Positions 26,629 to 33,880 of a DNA stretch of 64,000 bases are shown piece after piece. Position 1 is the stretch's first letter. Every line of letters begins with the position of its first letter. Position numbers and translations under genes: made by a program. Source of the DNA: a virus. Below the pieces are notes generated by a model. It saw only the letters and a program-made list of their open reading frames with translations, did not search any database and had not been told where the DNA came from. The stretch spans positions 1 through 64,000 of IMG/VR virus record IMGVR_UViG_3300017917_002401; one strand, given 5' to 3'.

Positions 26629-26931
26629 TCAAAGGTTAGCTGCCAAAACCTCCAGCACTTCGTGGTTGGCCTTTTCCAGAGACTCAAACAGCTCTGGGGG
26701 GACGCCACAAGCCTGTGCCAGTTTGTCCACCAGCTCACTCTTACGCACACGGGCAACACCCTTGGCACGAGTTTTGGGGGTGTACACACCCTCACGACTC
26801 AGTTTAGCAACCACGCTTCGCACCGATTTGCCCAGCTTTTCTGCGAGCATTTCAGGGGTTGCGCCCGCCTTGTACTCGTTAACGAGTTCCAGGGTTTGGG
26901 CTTCGGTATAGTTTACAGTACGCTCAGTCAT
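26629..26931 (-). CDS. Helix-turn-helix paralog 2 (100 aa)
   Basis: Start at 26931 (MTERTVNYTEAQTLELVNEY), AGGA upstream. HTH region TPEMLAEKLGKSVRSVVAKL, then SREGVYTPKT. Nearly the same core as the paralogs at 27843 and 32177. Probable DNA-binding regulator. Confidence 0.85.
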   Translation of the reverse strand: MTERTVNYTEAQTLELVNEYKAGATPEMLAEKLGKSVRSVVAKLSREGVYTPKTRAKGVARVRKSELVDKLAQACGVPPELFESLEKANHEVLEVLAANL

Positions 26932-26982
26932 CATATGTCCTTTCAGTTGGTTTCTGCGCCGATTAAAGATTATATTATACAC

Positions 26983-27117
26983 TCACAAAGGAACATCGTC
27001 AAATTCAAAAAATTCGCTGTGACTGTTGGTAGCTTGGCGAATTTCGCGGACCTCGTGGTCTACAAATTCCGCATACCACGCTTCCTGATCAAATTTGAAA
27101 AATTCACTGTCTGCCAT
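26983..27117 (-). CDS. Small acidic protein with repeated motif (44 aa)
   Basis: MADSEFFKFDQEAWYAEFVD; the motif SEFFxFD occurs at both ends (SEFFKFD, SEFFEFD). Start at 27117 after AAGGAATGG; the longer frame crosses a promoter. A promoter TTGTGT-17-TATAAT is just upstream. Unknown function. Confidence 0.65.
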   Translation of the reverse strand: MADSEFFKFDQEAWYAEFVDHEVREIRQATNSHSEFFEFDDVPL

Positions 27118-27408
27118 TTGCCATTCCTTGTAATCAATATAAATATTATAGCCGAGACAACTCCACAACACAAGACCCGATTTCTGCGCGTGTGTGAACA
27201 CAAATTGAAAATACACTTGACAAACTAGGTTTCGCACTGTATAATGGGCGCGGCCACCATCAAGGTTTTGCACTTGAAGGTTTTGCACTGGCGCAGCGCG
27301 CTTGGTGGTGTGGTCTTTTGTTTTCAAATTTCAAAAAATGTGAGAATTGAATACAAAAGTAGTACGTGTTGTTTTTTAACCACAAAAGTGTAACAGTTTG
27401 TAAAATTT

Positions 27409-27552
27409 GCAGAAAACGCTTGACACGCGCGCCAATATTATGATATAATTTTGGCGCAGCCATGTAATACTTTTGTTTTCAATTTTACCTGAAAACAAAA
27501 GTATTACACCTGATTTTGGGCAAAAATAAACCCCGATTATCTCGGGGTTTTG
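27409..27552. repeat. Intergenic cassette element, copy 1
   Basis: Plus strand: TTGACA-18-TATAAT promoter overlapping a palindrome (CCAATATTA/TATAATTTTGG, one mismatch), then a long hairpin with arms TGTAATACTTTTGTTTTC and its complement (27463-27508), then a terminator AACCCCGA/TCGGGGTT for the leftward gene. Confidence 0.75.
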
Positions 27553-27554
27553 GT

Positions 27555-27794
27555 TTAATGATATTCTGGAGTTATAACCAGCGCCGAATCGGGAATATCT
27601 ACAAAACGCTGTACAATATCAACAGGCCAGTTATAGTGATAAAAACAATCTTCGTCTAGATAATCGCCCATGCCATAAAGGGTTTTATAATATTCAGCGG
27701 CACGATCTATAATAATCGCATTAATAGAATCAATCCGCATACCATTATATTCAGGCATGAAAATGCCCAATTCAACAAAATCAAAACGAATCAT
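27555..27794 (-). CDS. Hypothetical protein (79 aa)
   Basis: Start at 27794 after GGAG (MIRFDFVELGIFMPEYNGMR). Acidic, Tyr-rich, ending SALVITPEYH. No family recognised. Separated from the upstream HTH gene by a short hairpin (GGGGCAATATGCCCC). Confidence 0.72.
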   Translation of the reverse strand: MIRFDFVELGIFMPEYNGMRIDSINAIIIDRAAEYYKTLYGMGDYLDEDCFYHYNWPVDIVQRFVDIPDSALVITPEYH

Positions 27795-27842
27795 ATTATC
27801 TCCAGTTAATCGGGTTGATAATGGGGCAATATGCCCCATTAT

Positions 27843-28175
27843 TTACAGTGGCTTTGAATTAGCCAGTGCATCAAAAATCGCTTTCAGTGCCGATTTATTG
27901 GCTTTTGTCAGCGATTCAATATCATTTTCGGGCAATCGCAAAATTGCGCCGATTGCATCGGCATGAGCATCTTTTTTCACAACCGGCTCACCAGTCTTGG
28001 AAACATAAGTTTTCTTTTTGTAGACGCCTTCGCGCGACAGTTTCGCAACAACCGACCGAACAGATTTACCGACAGTTTCAGCGATTTGGTCAACACCAAC
28101 ACCAGCGACATAATCGGACACCATTTTAGCCGTTTGTTCTGCGGTATAATTGACAGGTTTGCTAGTCTTTTCCAT
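27843..28175 (-). CDS. Helix-turn-helix paralog 3 (110 aa)
   Basis: Start at 28175 (MEKTSKPVNYTAEQTAKMVS). HTH: VDQIAETVGKSVRSVVAKLS, then REGVYKKKTYVSKTGEPVVK; C-terminal helices. Very close to paralog 4 at 32177. A TTGACT-18-TATAAT promoter lies at about 28226-28256. Confidence 0.86.
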   Translation of the reverse strand: MEKTSKPVNYTAEQTAKMVSDYVAGVGVDQIAETVGKSVRSVVAKLSREGVYKKKTYVSKTGEPVVKKDAHADAIGAILRLPENDIESLTKANKSALKAIFDALANSKPL

Positions 28176-28238
28176 GGTATTACCTTTCAGGTTTTCCGCT
28201 TGCCCCATTGCTTGCGGTATGTGTCTATTATAGCGGGT

Positions 28239-28405
28239 TTTGGGCAAAAAAGTCAAGTGTGCAAAAATACAACATAGGGACAAACACCTATTGACACGAG
28301 CCAAAATTATGTGGTATAATTTTGGCGCAGCCTTGTAATACTTTTGTTTTCAATTTTAATCAGAAACAAAAGTATTACACCGGGGCAAAATAAAAAGGGC
28401 CGAAG
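28239..28405. repeat. Intergenic cassette element, copy 2
   Basis: AAAATACAACATAGGG...CCTATTGACACG, 18-bp spacer, TATAAT within the palindrome GCCAAAATTA/TAATTTTGGC, then the GTAATACTTTTGTTT/AAACAAAAGTATTAC hairpin and a GGGC/GCCC terminator for the leftward gene. Confidence 0.78.
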
Positions 28406-28408
28406 CCC

Positions 28409-28621
28409 TTAAAAAAAGTTAATCAATCCGATTACATTGGCAACAAAAAACGTGCCATTAAGTACACCAAGCGCACGATCCTTACGCTTAAAGGCCACAA
28501 AAAGCCAGCTTAGTGAACCCAAAGTAAACAGCACATAACCAATTTGAAACATTTTGGTTGCAACAGCAAATGAACCCAAAATGCTAGTAAAAGTGCCAAA
28601 CCAAGAAACAAAAGTAATCAT
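28409..28621 (-). CDS. Small membrane protein (70 aa)
   Basis: MITFVSWFGTFTSILGSFAV; two to three membrane helices with a short basic loop (AFKRKDRA). Its composition is compatible with PQ-loop-like small membrane proteins, but no PQ is present. Overlaps the upstream gene by four bases. Confidence 0.75.
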   Translation of the reverse strand: MITFVSWFGTFTSILGSFAVATKMFQIGYVLFTLGSLSWLFVAFKRKDRALGVLNGTFFVANVIGLINFF

Positions 28622-28998
28622 TTTCGGGGAATCTCCATTGAATGAAATTTATCAGCGGGTAAACCGTAGTTTACCATAATTTCGCACCATTTGCTACCAT
28701 GTCCACAACTTTTTTCGCTAGGCCCGAACAAATTCCAGTCAGCCTGATGAATAATTTCATGCGGAAGTATTACATCTATCATTGTGTTAAATGTTTTGTT
28801 TCCGTGTTTGAAAAATTTGTAACCCAATTCGATTACATTATCTTCTTGAAAACATTGCCCTGCACAACGCCAAAAGTAAGGATTCAGTTTTACTTTTGGC
28901 ACATCGTATGCCATTAAAGTAGGATAAATTTCAATAAGTGTATCCCAAATCATTACAGATTCGCGTTCGATCAGGGTTAACAGTTTTTTCTTGTCCAT
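28618..28998 (-). CDS. SprT-like zinc metalloprotease-fold protein (126 aa)
   Basis: Contains HEIIHQ (zincin HExxH) in DVILPHEIIHQADWNLFG, followed by CGHGSKWCEIM, whose later His is typical of SprT-like domains (H.G..W). SprT/Spartan proteases act on DNA-protein crosslinks; in phages their role is unknown. Short, probably catalytic domain only. Confidence 0.82.
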   Translation of the reverse strand: MDKKKLLTLIERESVMIWDTLIEIYPTLMAYDVPKVKLNPYFWRCAGQCFQEDNVIELGYKFFKHGNKTFNTMIDVILPHEIIHQADWNLFGPSEKSCGHGSKWCEIMVNYGLPADKFHSMEIPRK

Positions 28999-29029
28999 AG
29001 CCTACATTATACACGCAAAACCAGACCAC

Positions 29030-29195
29030 ACACGCCAAGTGCAAAAATACAACATAGGGGAAAACACCTATTGACACGGGCACAATTTTAATGATAAAAT
29101 TGGCGCCCGGAATGTAATACTTTTGTTTTCAATTTTAATCCAAAACAAAAGTATTACATTGTGGTAAAATAAAACCCCGATTATCTCGGGGTTTT
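29030..29195. repeat. Intergenic cassette element, copy 3
   Basis: Same layout; the palindrome here is CAATTTTA/TAAAATTG with a TAAAAT -10 box, so bases on both arms changed together. Hairpin GTAATACTTTTGTTTT and a CCCCGA/TCGGGG terminator follow. Confidence 0.75.
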
Positions 29196-29450
29196 TTATT
29201 TTCTTTTCGGAGCCAGTTTATAATAAATGATAACAGCCAAAAAGATAATATTAGTTGTGTAATTAAGCAACAGCGGCAAATCCATTTTGGGCATAATATA
29301 AATAAATGTAAAGATTTCGCCAAACGACCATAATAGCAAAAATCCCCAAGTTAATCCTGCCGATGATTTTGTTTTCCAAGATTCTATTGCCTGCGGTAAT
29401 CCGCATAATGCTAGCATAATAGAGCCAAGCCAACCAATATTATCCATCAT
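29196..29450 (-). CDS. PQ-loop (SemiSWEET-like) membrane protein (84 aa)
   Basis: Three predicted membrane helices; helix 1 ends with CGLPQAIESWKTKSSAGLTW, the PQ-loop motif (PQ...W..KS..G.S). Bacterial SemiSWEETs dimerise to transport sugars. A phage copy is unusual; transport activity is inference. Starts at 29450 (MMDN) or one codon later. Confidence 0.82.
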   Translation of the reverse strand: MMDNIGWLGSIMLALCGLPQAIESWKTKSSAGLTWGFLLLWSFGEIFTFIYIMPKMDLPLLLNYTTNIIFLAVIIYYKLAPKRK

Positions 29451-29563
29451 TTTAAAATCTCCGTTTCAGTTTGAATAATAAAAGGCTTTTTCTCAATTTC
29501 AGATTCTAGCCTTTTATCATTATATAAATGCAAACAGAGGGCGATTATCCAAAGCGTTTTCAT
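29447..29563 (-). CDS. Small hypothetical protein (38 aa)
   Basis: MKTLWIIALCLHLYNDKRLE ... ETEILK; short hydrophobic N-terminus, stop overlapping the PQ-loop start. May be a short membrane-tethered peptide or a leader for coupled translation. Confidence 0.5.
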   Translation of the reverse strand: MKTLWIIALCLHLYNDKRLESEIEKKPFIIQTETEILK

Positions 29564-29579
29564 ATAATCGCCCCCGTTA

Positions 29580-30278
29580 TTATTTAGCGGTAAAATTATT
29601 TTTTACCTGAAAATCACGCCAGTTATAAGGGATGATTTTCTCGCGCCAATCGCGTTTTTTAAGAATATTAACCAAAATCGGCAATTCAAAATCTCGCGCA
29701 TCTTCAAGAGCCGTATGAGGTTCGTCAATAATTTGATTATTGATAAAACCCGCAACAATTTCGGCATTAGTTTGATAGGTCATATTGCCATTATCTGTAG
29801 CCTTATTGAATGCGTGATTTTCAAGGGCAAATTGACGATATTTGCGAGAATGGCAGATATTACCAACAGCCGCTTGCCAAAGGCAAAAACGATTATTAAA
29901 CCCTGAAAGGTCAATATCAGTATTTGCACATTTTGCAGTATCAAAAGCCAGATTATATGCGGTAAGTGTTGGATTATATTTGCCGATTGCTTGATTAAGC
30001 CATTTATTAATGGCATTAACAGAGGCAAGCAAACGTGTGCCATTATTCAACATATCATTATATTTTGCTTTTTTGGATTGTGCATATTCAAAAGACCAAA
30101 TACCCTTAGCATTTTTATCATAGAATAAATCCATAGAATCAAAATGATTTTTGACCAGAACAGCGCAACTATTAAAAATCTGGCCTTCACGGTCGCAGAT
30201 AATAGCGGCAAAATCAGCGACAGTATCGCCAATTGTGGTTTCAGTGTCAACGATACAGAAATATTGTTTTTTAGCCAT
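29580..30278 (-). CDS. DnaQ-like 3'-5' exonuclease (232 aa)
   Basis: Start at 30278 (MAKKQYFCIVDTETTIGDTV). DEDD motifs: VDTETT (Exo I), YNLAFDTAK (Exo II, D.) and HTALEDARDFELPI (Exo III with H and D). Found in many phages, acting in proofreading or RNA/DNA trimming. The extension upstream of the ATG crosses a promoter and is rejected. Confidence 0.88.
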   Translation of the reverse strand: MAKKQYFCIVDTETTIGDTVADFAAIICDREGQIFNSCAVLVKNHFDSMDLFYDKNAKGIWSFEYAQSKKAKYNDMLNNGTRLLASVNAINKWLNQAIGKYNPTLTAYNLAFDTAKCANTDIDLSGFNNRFCLWQAAVGNICHSRKYRQFALENHAFNKATDNGNMTYQTNAEIVAGFINNQIIDEPHTALEDARDFELPILVNILKKRDWREKIIPYNWRDFQVKNNFTAK

Positions 30279-30394
30279 TTTGTTTTCAATTACCGGAAAC
30301 CGCCGGAATTCGCGGATACCGCATAACGTCTGCGGTATGAGTGTATTATAACGGGTTTTTGCCCATTGTGCCAAAATAAAGTGTAACAGTCAGA

Positions 30395-30519
30395 CCAGAT
30401 TGTTACAAATTTTTTGTTGTATTTTTCGCAAAACCCCTTGACACGGCCCAAAATTATATGTTATAATTTTGGCGCAAGTTTTGCAAACAAAAGTATTCAT
30501 TTTTGTTTGCAAACCAAAG
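30395..30519. repeat. Intergenic cassette element, copy 4
   Basis: TTGACA-18-TATAAT overlapping CCAAAATTATA/TATAATTTTGG; the hairpin is diverged (GTTTGCAAACAAAAGT with ACTTTGGTTTGCAAAC). Confidence 0.7.
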
Positions 30520-30521
30520 TG

Positions 30522-30713
30522 TTACAAGTTATTTTCTTTAATAAAATCGTCAATGGCATTTTCTAGAGTTTTACCAGAATACCAATAACCGCCTATTTTA
30601 TTAGAAAATATAGAATAATATGGGTCAAATTCATTTTCCTCCTCATCTTCATCTATATTATGATAATCAATTTTTAATTGATATTCTTTAATAATTGCAA
30701 AATAATCTCTCAT
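30522..30713 (-). CDS. Hypothetical acidic protein (63 aa)
   Basis: MRDYFAIIKEYQLKIDYHNI, then an acidic run (DEDEEENEFD) and SGKTLENAIDDFIKENN at the end. Starts two bases before the preceding stop region of the HAD gene. HicB-like layout (short beta sheet plus helix) is conceivable but not shown. Confidence 0.68.
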   Translation of the reverse strand: MRDYFAIIKEYQLKIDYHNIDEDEEENEFDPYYSIFSNKIGGYWYSGKTLENAIDDFIKENNL

Positions 30714-30714
30714 T

Positions 30715-31191
30715 TTAGTGGCCTTGTTTTGAGGGAACATAAACCCCACGGATATTAAACCGATCGCAAACAGCTTTCAAATATTGGACATTATCCTCAT
30801 AAAATGTAAATTCAGCATTTGCAAATGGTTTCAGATTAAAGAATTTAGTTAATCCTGCGATTTTGAGTTTACCGCCTGAAATAGTATCACCATCAATACG
30901 GGAAATAATATAATCAGGTTCACCGAGAATATTGCGGATAAATGCATTATCAGCATCCCGCAAAACGCGGGCAGTAGCAATAATAACAAAACAATTTTCA
31001 TCTTTTAAATCCGCTTTATATTGTTCGGCCAATGGCAGCAGAGAATCATCTTCTGCACGATATTCATTTTCGCGCCAATAGTTCAAGTCGATTCGTTCAC
31101 CATTATCATCAACAATTGTACGGTAACGGTGAAGGCTACAAACGATTGTACCATCCATGTCATAAATTGAAACCCGTTTGATCTTTGCCAT
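30715..31191 (-). CDS. HAD-like phosphatase / NIF-like domain protein (158 aa)
   Basis: Start at 31191 (MAKIKRVSIYDMDGTIVCSL): DMDGT is HAD motif I; IIATAR is motif II; TFYEDN corresponds to motif IV. Probably a small nucleotide or polynucleotide 3' phosphatase; related phage proteins resemble the phosphatase half of PNKP. Substrate unknown. Confidence 0.82.
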   Translation of the reverse strand: MAKIKRVSIYDMDGTIVCSLHRYRTIVDDNGERIDLNYWRENEYRAEDDSLLPLAEQYKADLKDENCFVIIATARVLRDADNAFIRNILGEPDYIISRIDGDTISGGKLKIAGLTKFFNLKPFANAEFTFYEDNVQYLKAVCDRFNIRGVYVPSKQGH

Positions 31192-31239
31192 TTTGCAATC
31201 CTCTGTTTGTTGCGGTATGTCTAGATTATACCCCAGTTT

Positions 31240-31372
31240 TCCCCGATTGACACACATTTGCGAAAATACAACATAGGGATAAACCCCTATTGACACGCCC
31301 CAAAATTATATGCTATAATTTTGGCGCAAAATTGAATACCTGAGTATTCAATTTGTTTTGCAAACAAAGGTA
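31240..31372. repeat. Intergenic cassette element, copy 5
   Basis: AAAATACAACATAGGG...CCCCTATTGACACG; TATAAT within the perfect palindrome CCAAAATTATA-TGC-TATAATTTTGG; followed by a shorter hairpin (GAATACCTGAGTATTC). Confidence 0.75.
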
Positions 31373-31705
31373 TTATTCTTCGTCAACGTCTGGTAAGTAA
31401 ACCTCACGCAAACCAAAATGCTTTTCCATTTTGCGCGCATATTTAATAAATTGTGGGCCGTGGGTTTCGGTTAATTTATTTTCTTCTTGCCATGCATGAA
31501 TCAACTCATGGGCAACAAGTGTATCAAAATCACGGGTATTATCTTTATAAAAGATCGTGATATTATGTTCCTTTAGTTTACCCGTTTTATCTGAATATTC
31601 AGGTTCATATTCAGCATCAGCCCATTTATTTTTACGGGTAACAATCCGCAAATTAACGGGTTTCTTCAAGCCCAAATAATGGATAAATTCATAAAGGTTT
31701 TTCAT
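31373..31705 (-). CDS. SprT-like zinc metalloprotease-fold protein (110 aa)
   Basis: Zincin motif VAHELIHAWQEE (HExxH) near residue 66, followed by ETHGPQFIKYARKM, the H.G..F spacing of SprT-like domains. Second protein of this kind in the region, but with low similarity to the one at 28618. Confidence 0.82.
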   Translation of the reverse strand: MKNLYEFIHYLGLKKPVNLRIVTRKNKWADAEYEPEYSDKTGKLKEHNITIFYKDNTRDFDTLVAHELIHAWQEENKLTETHGPQFIKYARKMEKHFGLREVYLPDVDEE

Positions 31706-31706
31706 A

Positions 31707-31838
31707 TCATGCCCCAGTCATCATTTGAAAATAATCATTAAATTCTTCGTCAGTCCAAACCCATGCAGGGCACATATTCATAAGCGCATCATAATATGTG
31801 CCCGACATATTCCAAACAATATAATTGTTTTTGTTCAT
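31707..31838 (-). CDS. Small hypothetical protein (43 aa)
   Basis: MNKNNYIVWNMSGTYYDALM ... EEFNDYFQMMTGA; its start overlaps the stop of the upstream gene, and its end lies just before the metalloprotease start. Unknown. Confidence 0.65.
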   Translation of the reverse strand: MNKNNYIVWNMSGTYYDALMNMCPAWVWTDEEFNDYFQMMTGA

Positions 31839-31993
31839 CGGTCTGCAAGCCTTTTCAAAACGTCGATGTTATCCCAGAGTATAGCATAAAGCATCTCTTG
31901 GCACAAGTCGTAAAATTCTTTTTTCTCGGCATCGGTGGCCACGTCCTCACGCATGAGGCAGAGCAGGAATTGGTAACGGTCTTTGTTTGTCAT
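31835..31993 (-). CDS. Small hypothetical protein (52 aa)
   Basis: MTNKDRYQFLLCLMREDVAT, helical and charged; AGAGG upstream fits the second of two adjacent ATGs. First gene of a three-gene operon ending with the metalloprotease. Confidence 0.68.
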   Translation of the reverse strand: MTNKDRYQFLLCLMREDVATDAEKKEFYDLCQEMLYAILWDNIDVLKRLADR

Positions 31994-32026
31994 CATGCCT
32001 CTATTATATCACAAAACACCAGACAC

Positions 32027-32165
32027 GCGCACGTTTGTAAAAATACAACATAGGGATAAACCCCTATTGACACGCGCTCCAATATTATGGTATAATATTG
32101 GCGCCTGCGCTGTAATACCTTTGTTTTCAATTTGTGTTGAAAACAAAGGTATTACAAGGGGCTTT
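32027..32165. repeat. Intergenic cassette element, copy 6
   Basis: TTGACA-18-TATAAT within CCAATATTA-TGG-TATAATATTGG (again compensated on both arms), then the hairpin GTAATACCTTTGTTTTC with its complement and a GGGGC/GCCCC pair before the next stop. Confidence 0.78.
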
Positions 32166-32176
32166 CGCCCCTGTAA

Positions 32177-32500
32177 TCAGGCTTTCTCAGCCTTGATAAA
32201 ATCGGCAATCTTTGCCAATGCCGTTTTGTTAGCTTTGGTCAGTGATTCCGTATCGGCCTCAGTCAGGCCCAGAGCAGAACCGATGTAATCGGCCCATTCG
32301 TCTTTTTTCACAACAGCCTCACCAGTTTTAGTGGTGTAGGTTTTCTTTTTGTAAACACCCTCACGCGACAGTTTAGCAACAACAGAACGAACCGATTTGC
32401 CCAGTGTTTCAGCAATAGCCTCTACAGTCACGCCAGTGGTATAGTCTCCTACCATCTTGGCAGTTTGTTCCGGGGTGTAATTCACAGTTTTAGCAGTCAT
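32177..32500 (-). CDS. Helix-turn-helix paralog 4 (107 aa)
   Basis: MTAKTVNYTPEQTAKMVGDY; HTH VEAIAETLGKSVRSVVAKLS and REGVYKKKTYTTKTGEAVVK, most similar to paralog 3. C-terminal LTKANKTALAKIADFIKAEKA. Probable DNA-binding protein. Confidence 0.86.
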   Translation of the reverse strand: MTAKTVNYTPEQTAKMVGDYTTGVTVEAIAETLGKSVRSVVAKLSREGVYKKKTYTTKTGEAVVKKDEWADYIGSALGLTEADTESLTKANKTALAKIADFIKAEKA

Positions 32501-32533
32501 TTAAAAATCTCCTGAAAAGTCAAGGTTAAAAAA

Positions 32534-32740
32534 TCAATCAAGTTTGTTAAGACGTTCAGCCTTATCAAGTTCCATATCATACACCATTTTAACAAGATAT
32601 GCAAGCATCAAGACACAAGCGCCAATGCCTACATTCACAGGGCCAAACAGTGTAAGTAGCTTAGCGATAACAAAGCCAGATACAATGGCAGTGCCAATGA
32701 GCCAAGCAACATTAAACAGTGCAGTTTGTTTCGGGGTCAT
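32534..32740 (-). CDS. Small membrane protein (68 aa)
   Basis: Two membrane helices (TALFNVAWLIGTAIVSGFVI and VNVGIGACVLMLAYLVKMVY) and a charged C-terminal tail. Unknown role. Confidence 0.75.
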   Translation of the reverse strand: MTPKQTALFNVAWLIGTAIVSGFVIAKLLTLFGPVNVGIGACVLMLAYLVKMVYDMELDKAERLNKLD

Positions 32741-32752
32741 GGTTTCATCCTT

Positions 32753-32845
32753 TCAAGGTTTCATCACAAAAACAAAGTATAACACAAAGGGCAAGGCAAT
32801 GCAAGCGGCAAAACCCAGTGCATCAAAAAATTCTCGCTTATTCAT
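32753..32845 (-). CDS. Single-helix membrane peptide (30 aa)
   Basis: MNKREFFDALGFAACIALPF, then VLYFVFVMKP: one membrane helix with positive N-terminus. Start overlaps the upstream stop by eight bases. Confidence 0.6.
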   Translation of the reverse strand: MNKREFFDALGFAACIALPFVLYFVFVMKP

Positions 32846-33020
32846 ACCAAATATCTCCAACAATTTTTCCATCAACAAACACAAAATAAATTGTACAATA
32901 ACCAGAACGTGCAGAATAGTTATTGTTGCCATGATGCACAACATCGTATGCGCCCATGTCACGCTTAAGAATCGCTACCAGTGCATCAACGTGTTGCATT
33001 TGTGTTTCCTTGTTGTCCAT
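32838..33020 (-). CDS. Hypothetical protein (60 aa)
   Basis: Start at 33020 (MDNKETQMQHVDALVAILKR). Ends GYCTIYFVFVDGKIVGDIWY, a small alpha/beta protein. First gene of the leftward set behind the divergent region. No family recognised. Confidence 0.68.
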   Translation of the reverse strand: MDNKETQMQHVDALVAILKRDMGAYDVVHHGNNNYSARSGYCTIYFVFVDGKIVGDIWYE

Positions 33021-33352
33021 GTGCTCAATTATACATGGATTATGCGCTAGTGCAAGCATTTTTCTAGAATTTTTACAAATTGTTACATCTTAGCTAGTTG
33101 GTTCACAATTTACTTAGGAAACAAAAGTACACAGACCAGGGGCGGTTAGTAGACCAAAGTTTACACACATGCCTGGGGACCCACCGGCACGGAAACTATA
33201 TGGGATTTTTTCAACATTCAATAAGGTGCCAAATCTGCTCAGGCACAGCCTGACCCTAAACTGCAACAAGCTATCACAAGCCGTCGTAACCCACCCAACC
33301 ACCCCCAACCACCCCAACCACCCCCACCCCAAGCAGCCACAAAATTTTTGAC
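33021..33352. other. Divergent intergenic region before terminase
   Basis: About 330 bases without a supported gene. It contains CTGACCCTAAAC (33250-33261), which recurs at 23.7-26.6 kb, and a strand-asymmetric C/A-rich tract with ACCCCC repeats (33288-33340). The location directly upstream of terS makes it a candidate packaging or initiation region, but nothing proves it. Confidence 0.4.
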
Positions 33353-33381
33353 TTGATCCACACATCCTAACCTGTTATAAT
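33353..33381 (+). promoter_or_regulatory. Sigma70-like promoter for the terminase operon
   Basis: TTGATC, 17-bp spacer, TATAAT, followed by GAGGAG before the terS start. Confidence 0.7.
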
Positions 33382-33403
33382 TGCCCAAGAGGAGACCAAT
33401 TTT

Positions 33404-33880
33404 ATGAGTACCCATTTACCTGCGGAGGTTGTCAATATCTCCCCCGAGGCACTGGAAGTGTCTAACTGCTACCTACAACTACAAGACGCCCGACAAGTAG
33501 CCGATGAATTAGGCTTACCTATTGAACAAGTTACCGATATTCTTGGCCGTCGTGAGGTCAAGCGTTATATTGACCAAGTTTTCTTTGATACCGGCTACAA
33601 CAATCGTTTTTTAATGCGTCGTGCAATGGACGCACTTATTAAAAAGAAATTTAGTGAGCTTGATGAGTCGGATACTGGTTCGTCAAAAGACATTGCCGAA
33701 TTATTGGCCATGTCGCATAAAATGTCAATGGACCTCTTAGACCGTGAGATTCAGCTTGAGAAAATTCGTAGCGGTCCTGGTGGCCCACAGAAGCAAGTTA
33801 ACGTACAAATCAACGAAGGCCTAGACGGGTCGAAATACTCGCAACTTGTACAACGCCTGGTCAGTGGAGAAGGAATTTAA
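33404..33880 (+). CDS. terS: Terminase small subunit (158 aa)
   Basis: Position directly before TerL, with a one-base overlap. N-terminal HTH-like region (DARQVADELGLPIEQVTDIL) for DNA recognition and a central coiled-coil stretch; C-terminus would contact TerL. The sequence is a plausible small subunit, though the family is very divergent. Confidence 0.8.
   Translation: MSTHLPAEVVNISPEALEVSNCYLQLQDARQVADELGLPIEQVTDILGRREVKRYIDQVFFDTGYNNRFLMRRAMDALIKKKFSELDESDTGSSKDIAELLAMSHKMSMDLLDREIQLEKIRSGPGGPQKQVNVQINEGLDGSKYSQLVQRLVSGEGI

Noticed and set aside
27409-32165. Integron attC sites or a CRISPR array
   Set aside because: No GTTRRRY/RYYYAAC core sites and no integrase; units are about 1 kb apart with genes between, not regular 30-40 bp spacers.
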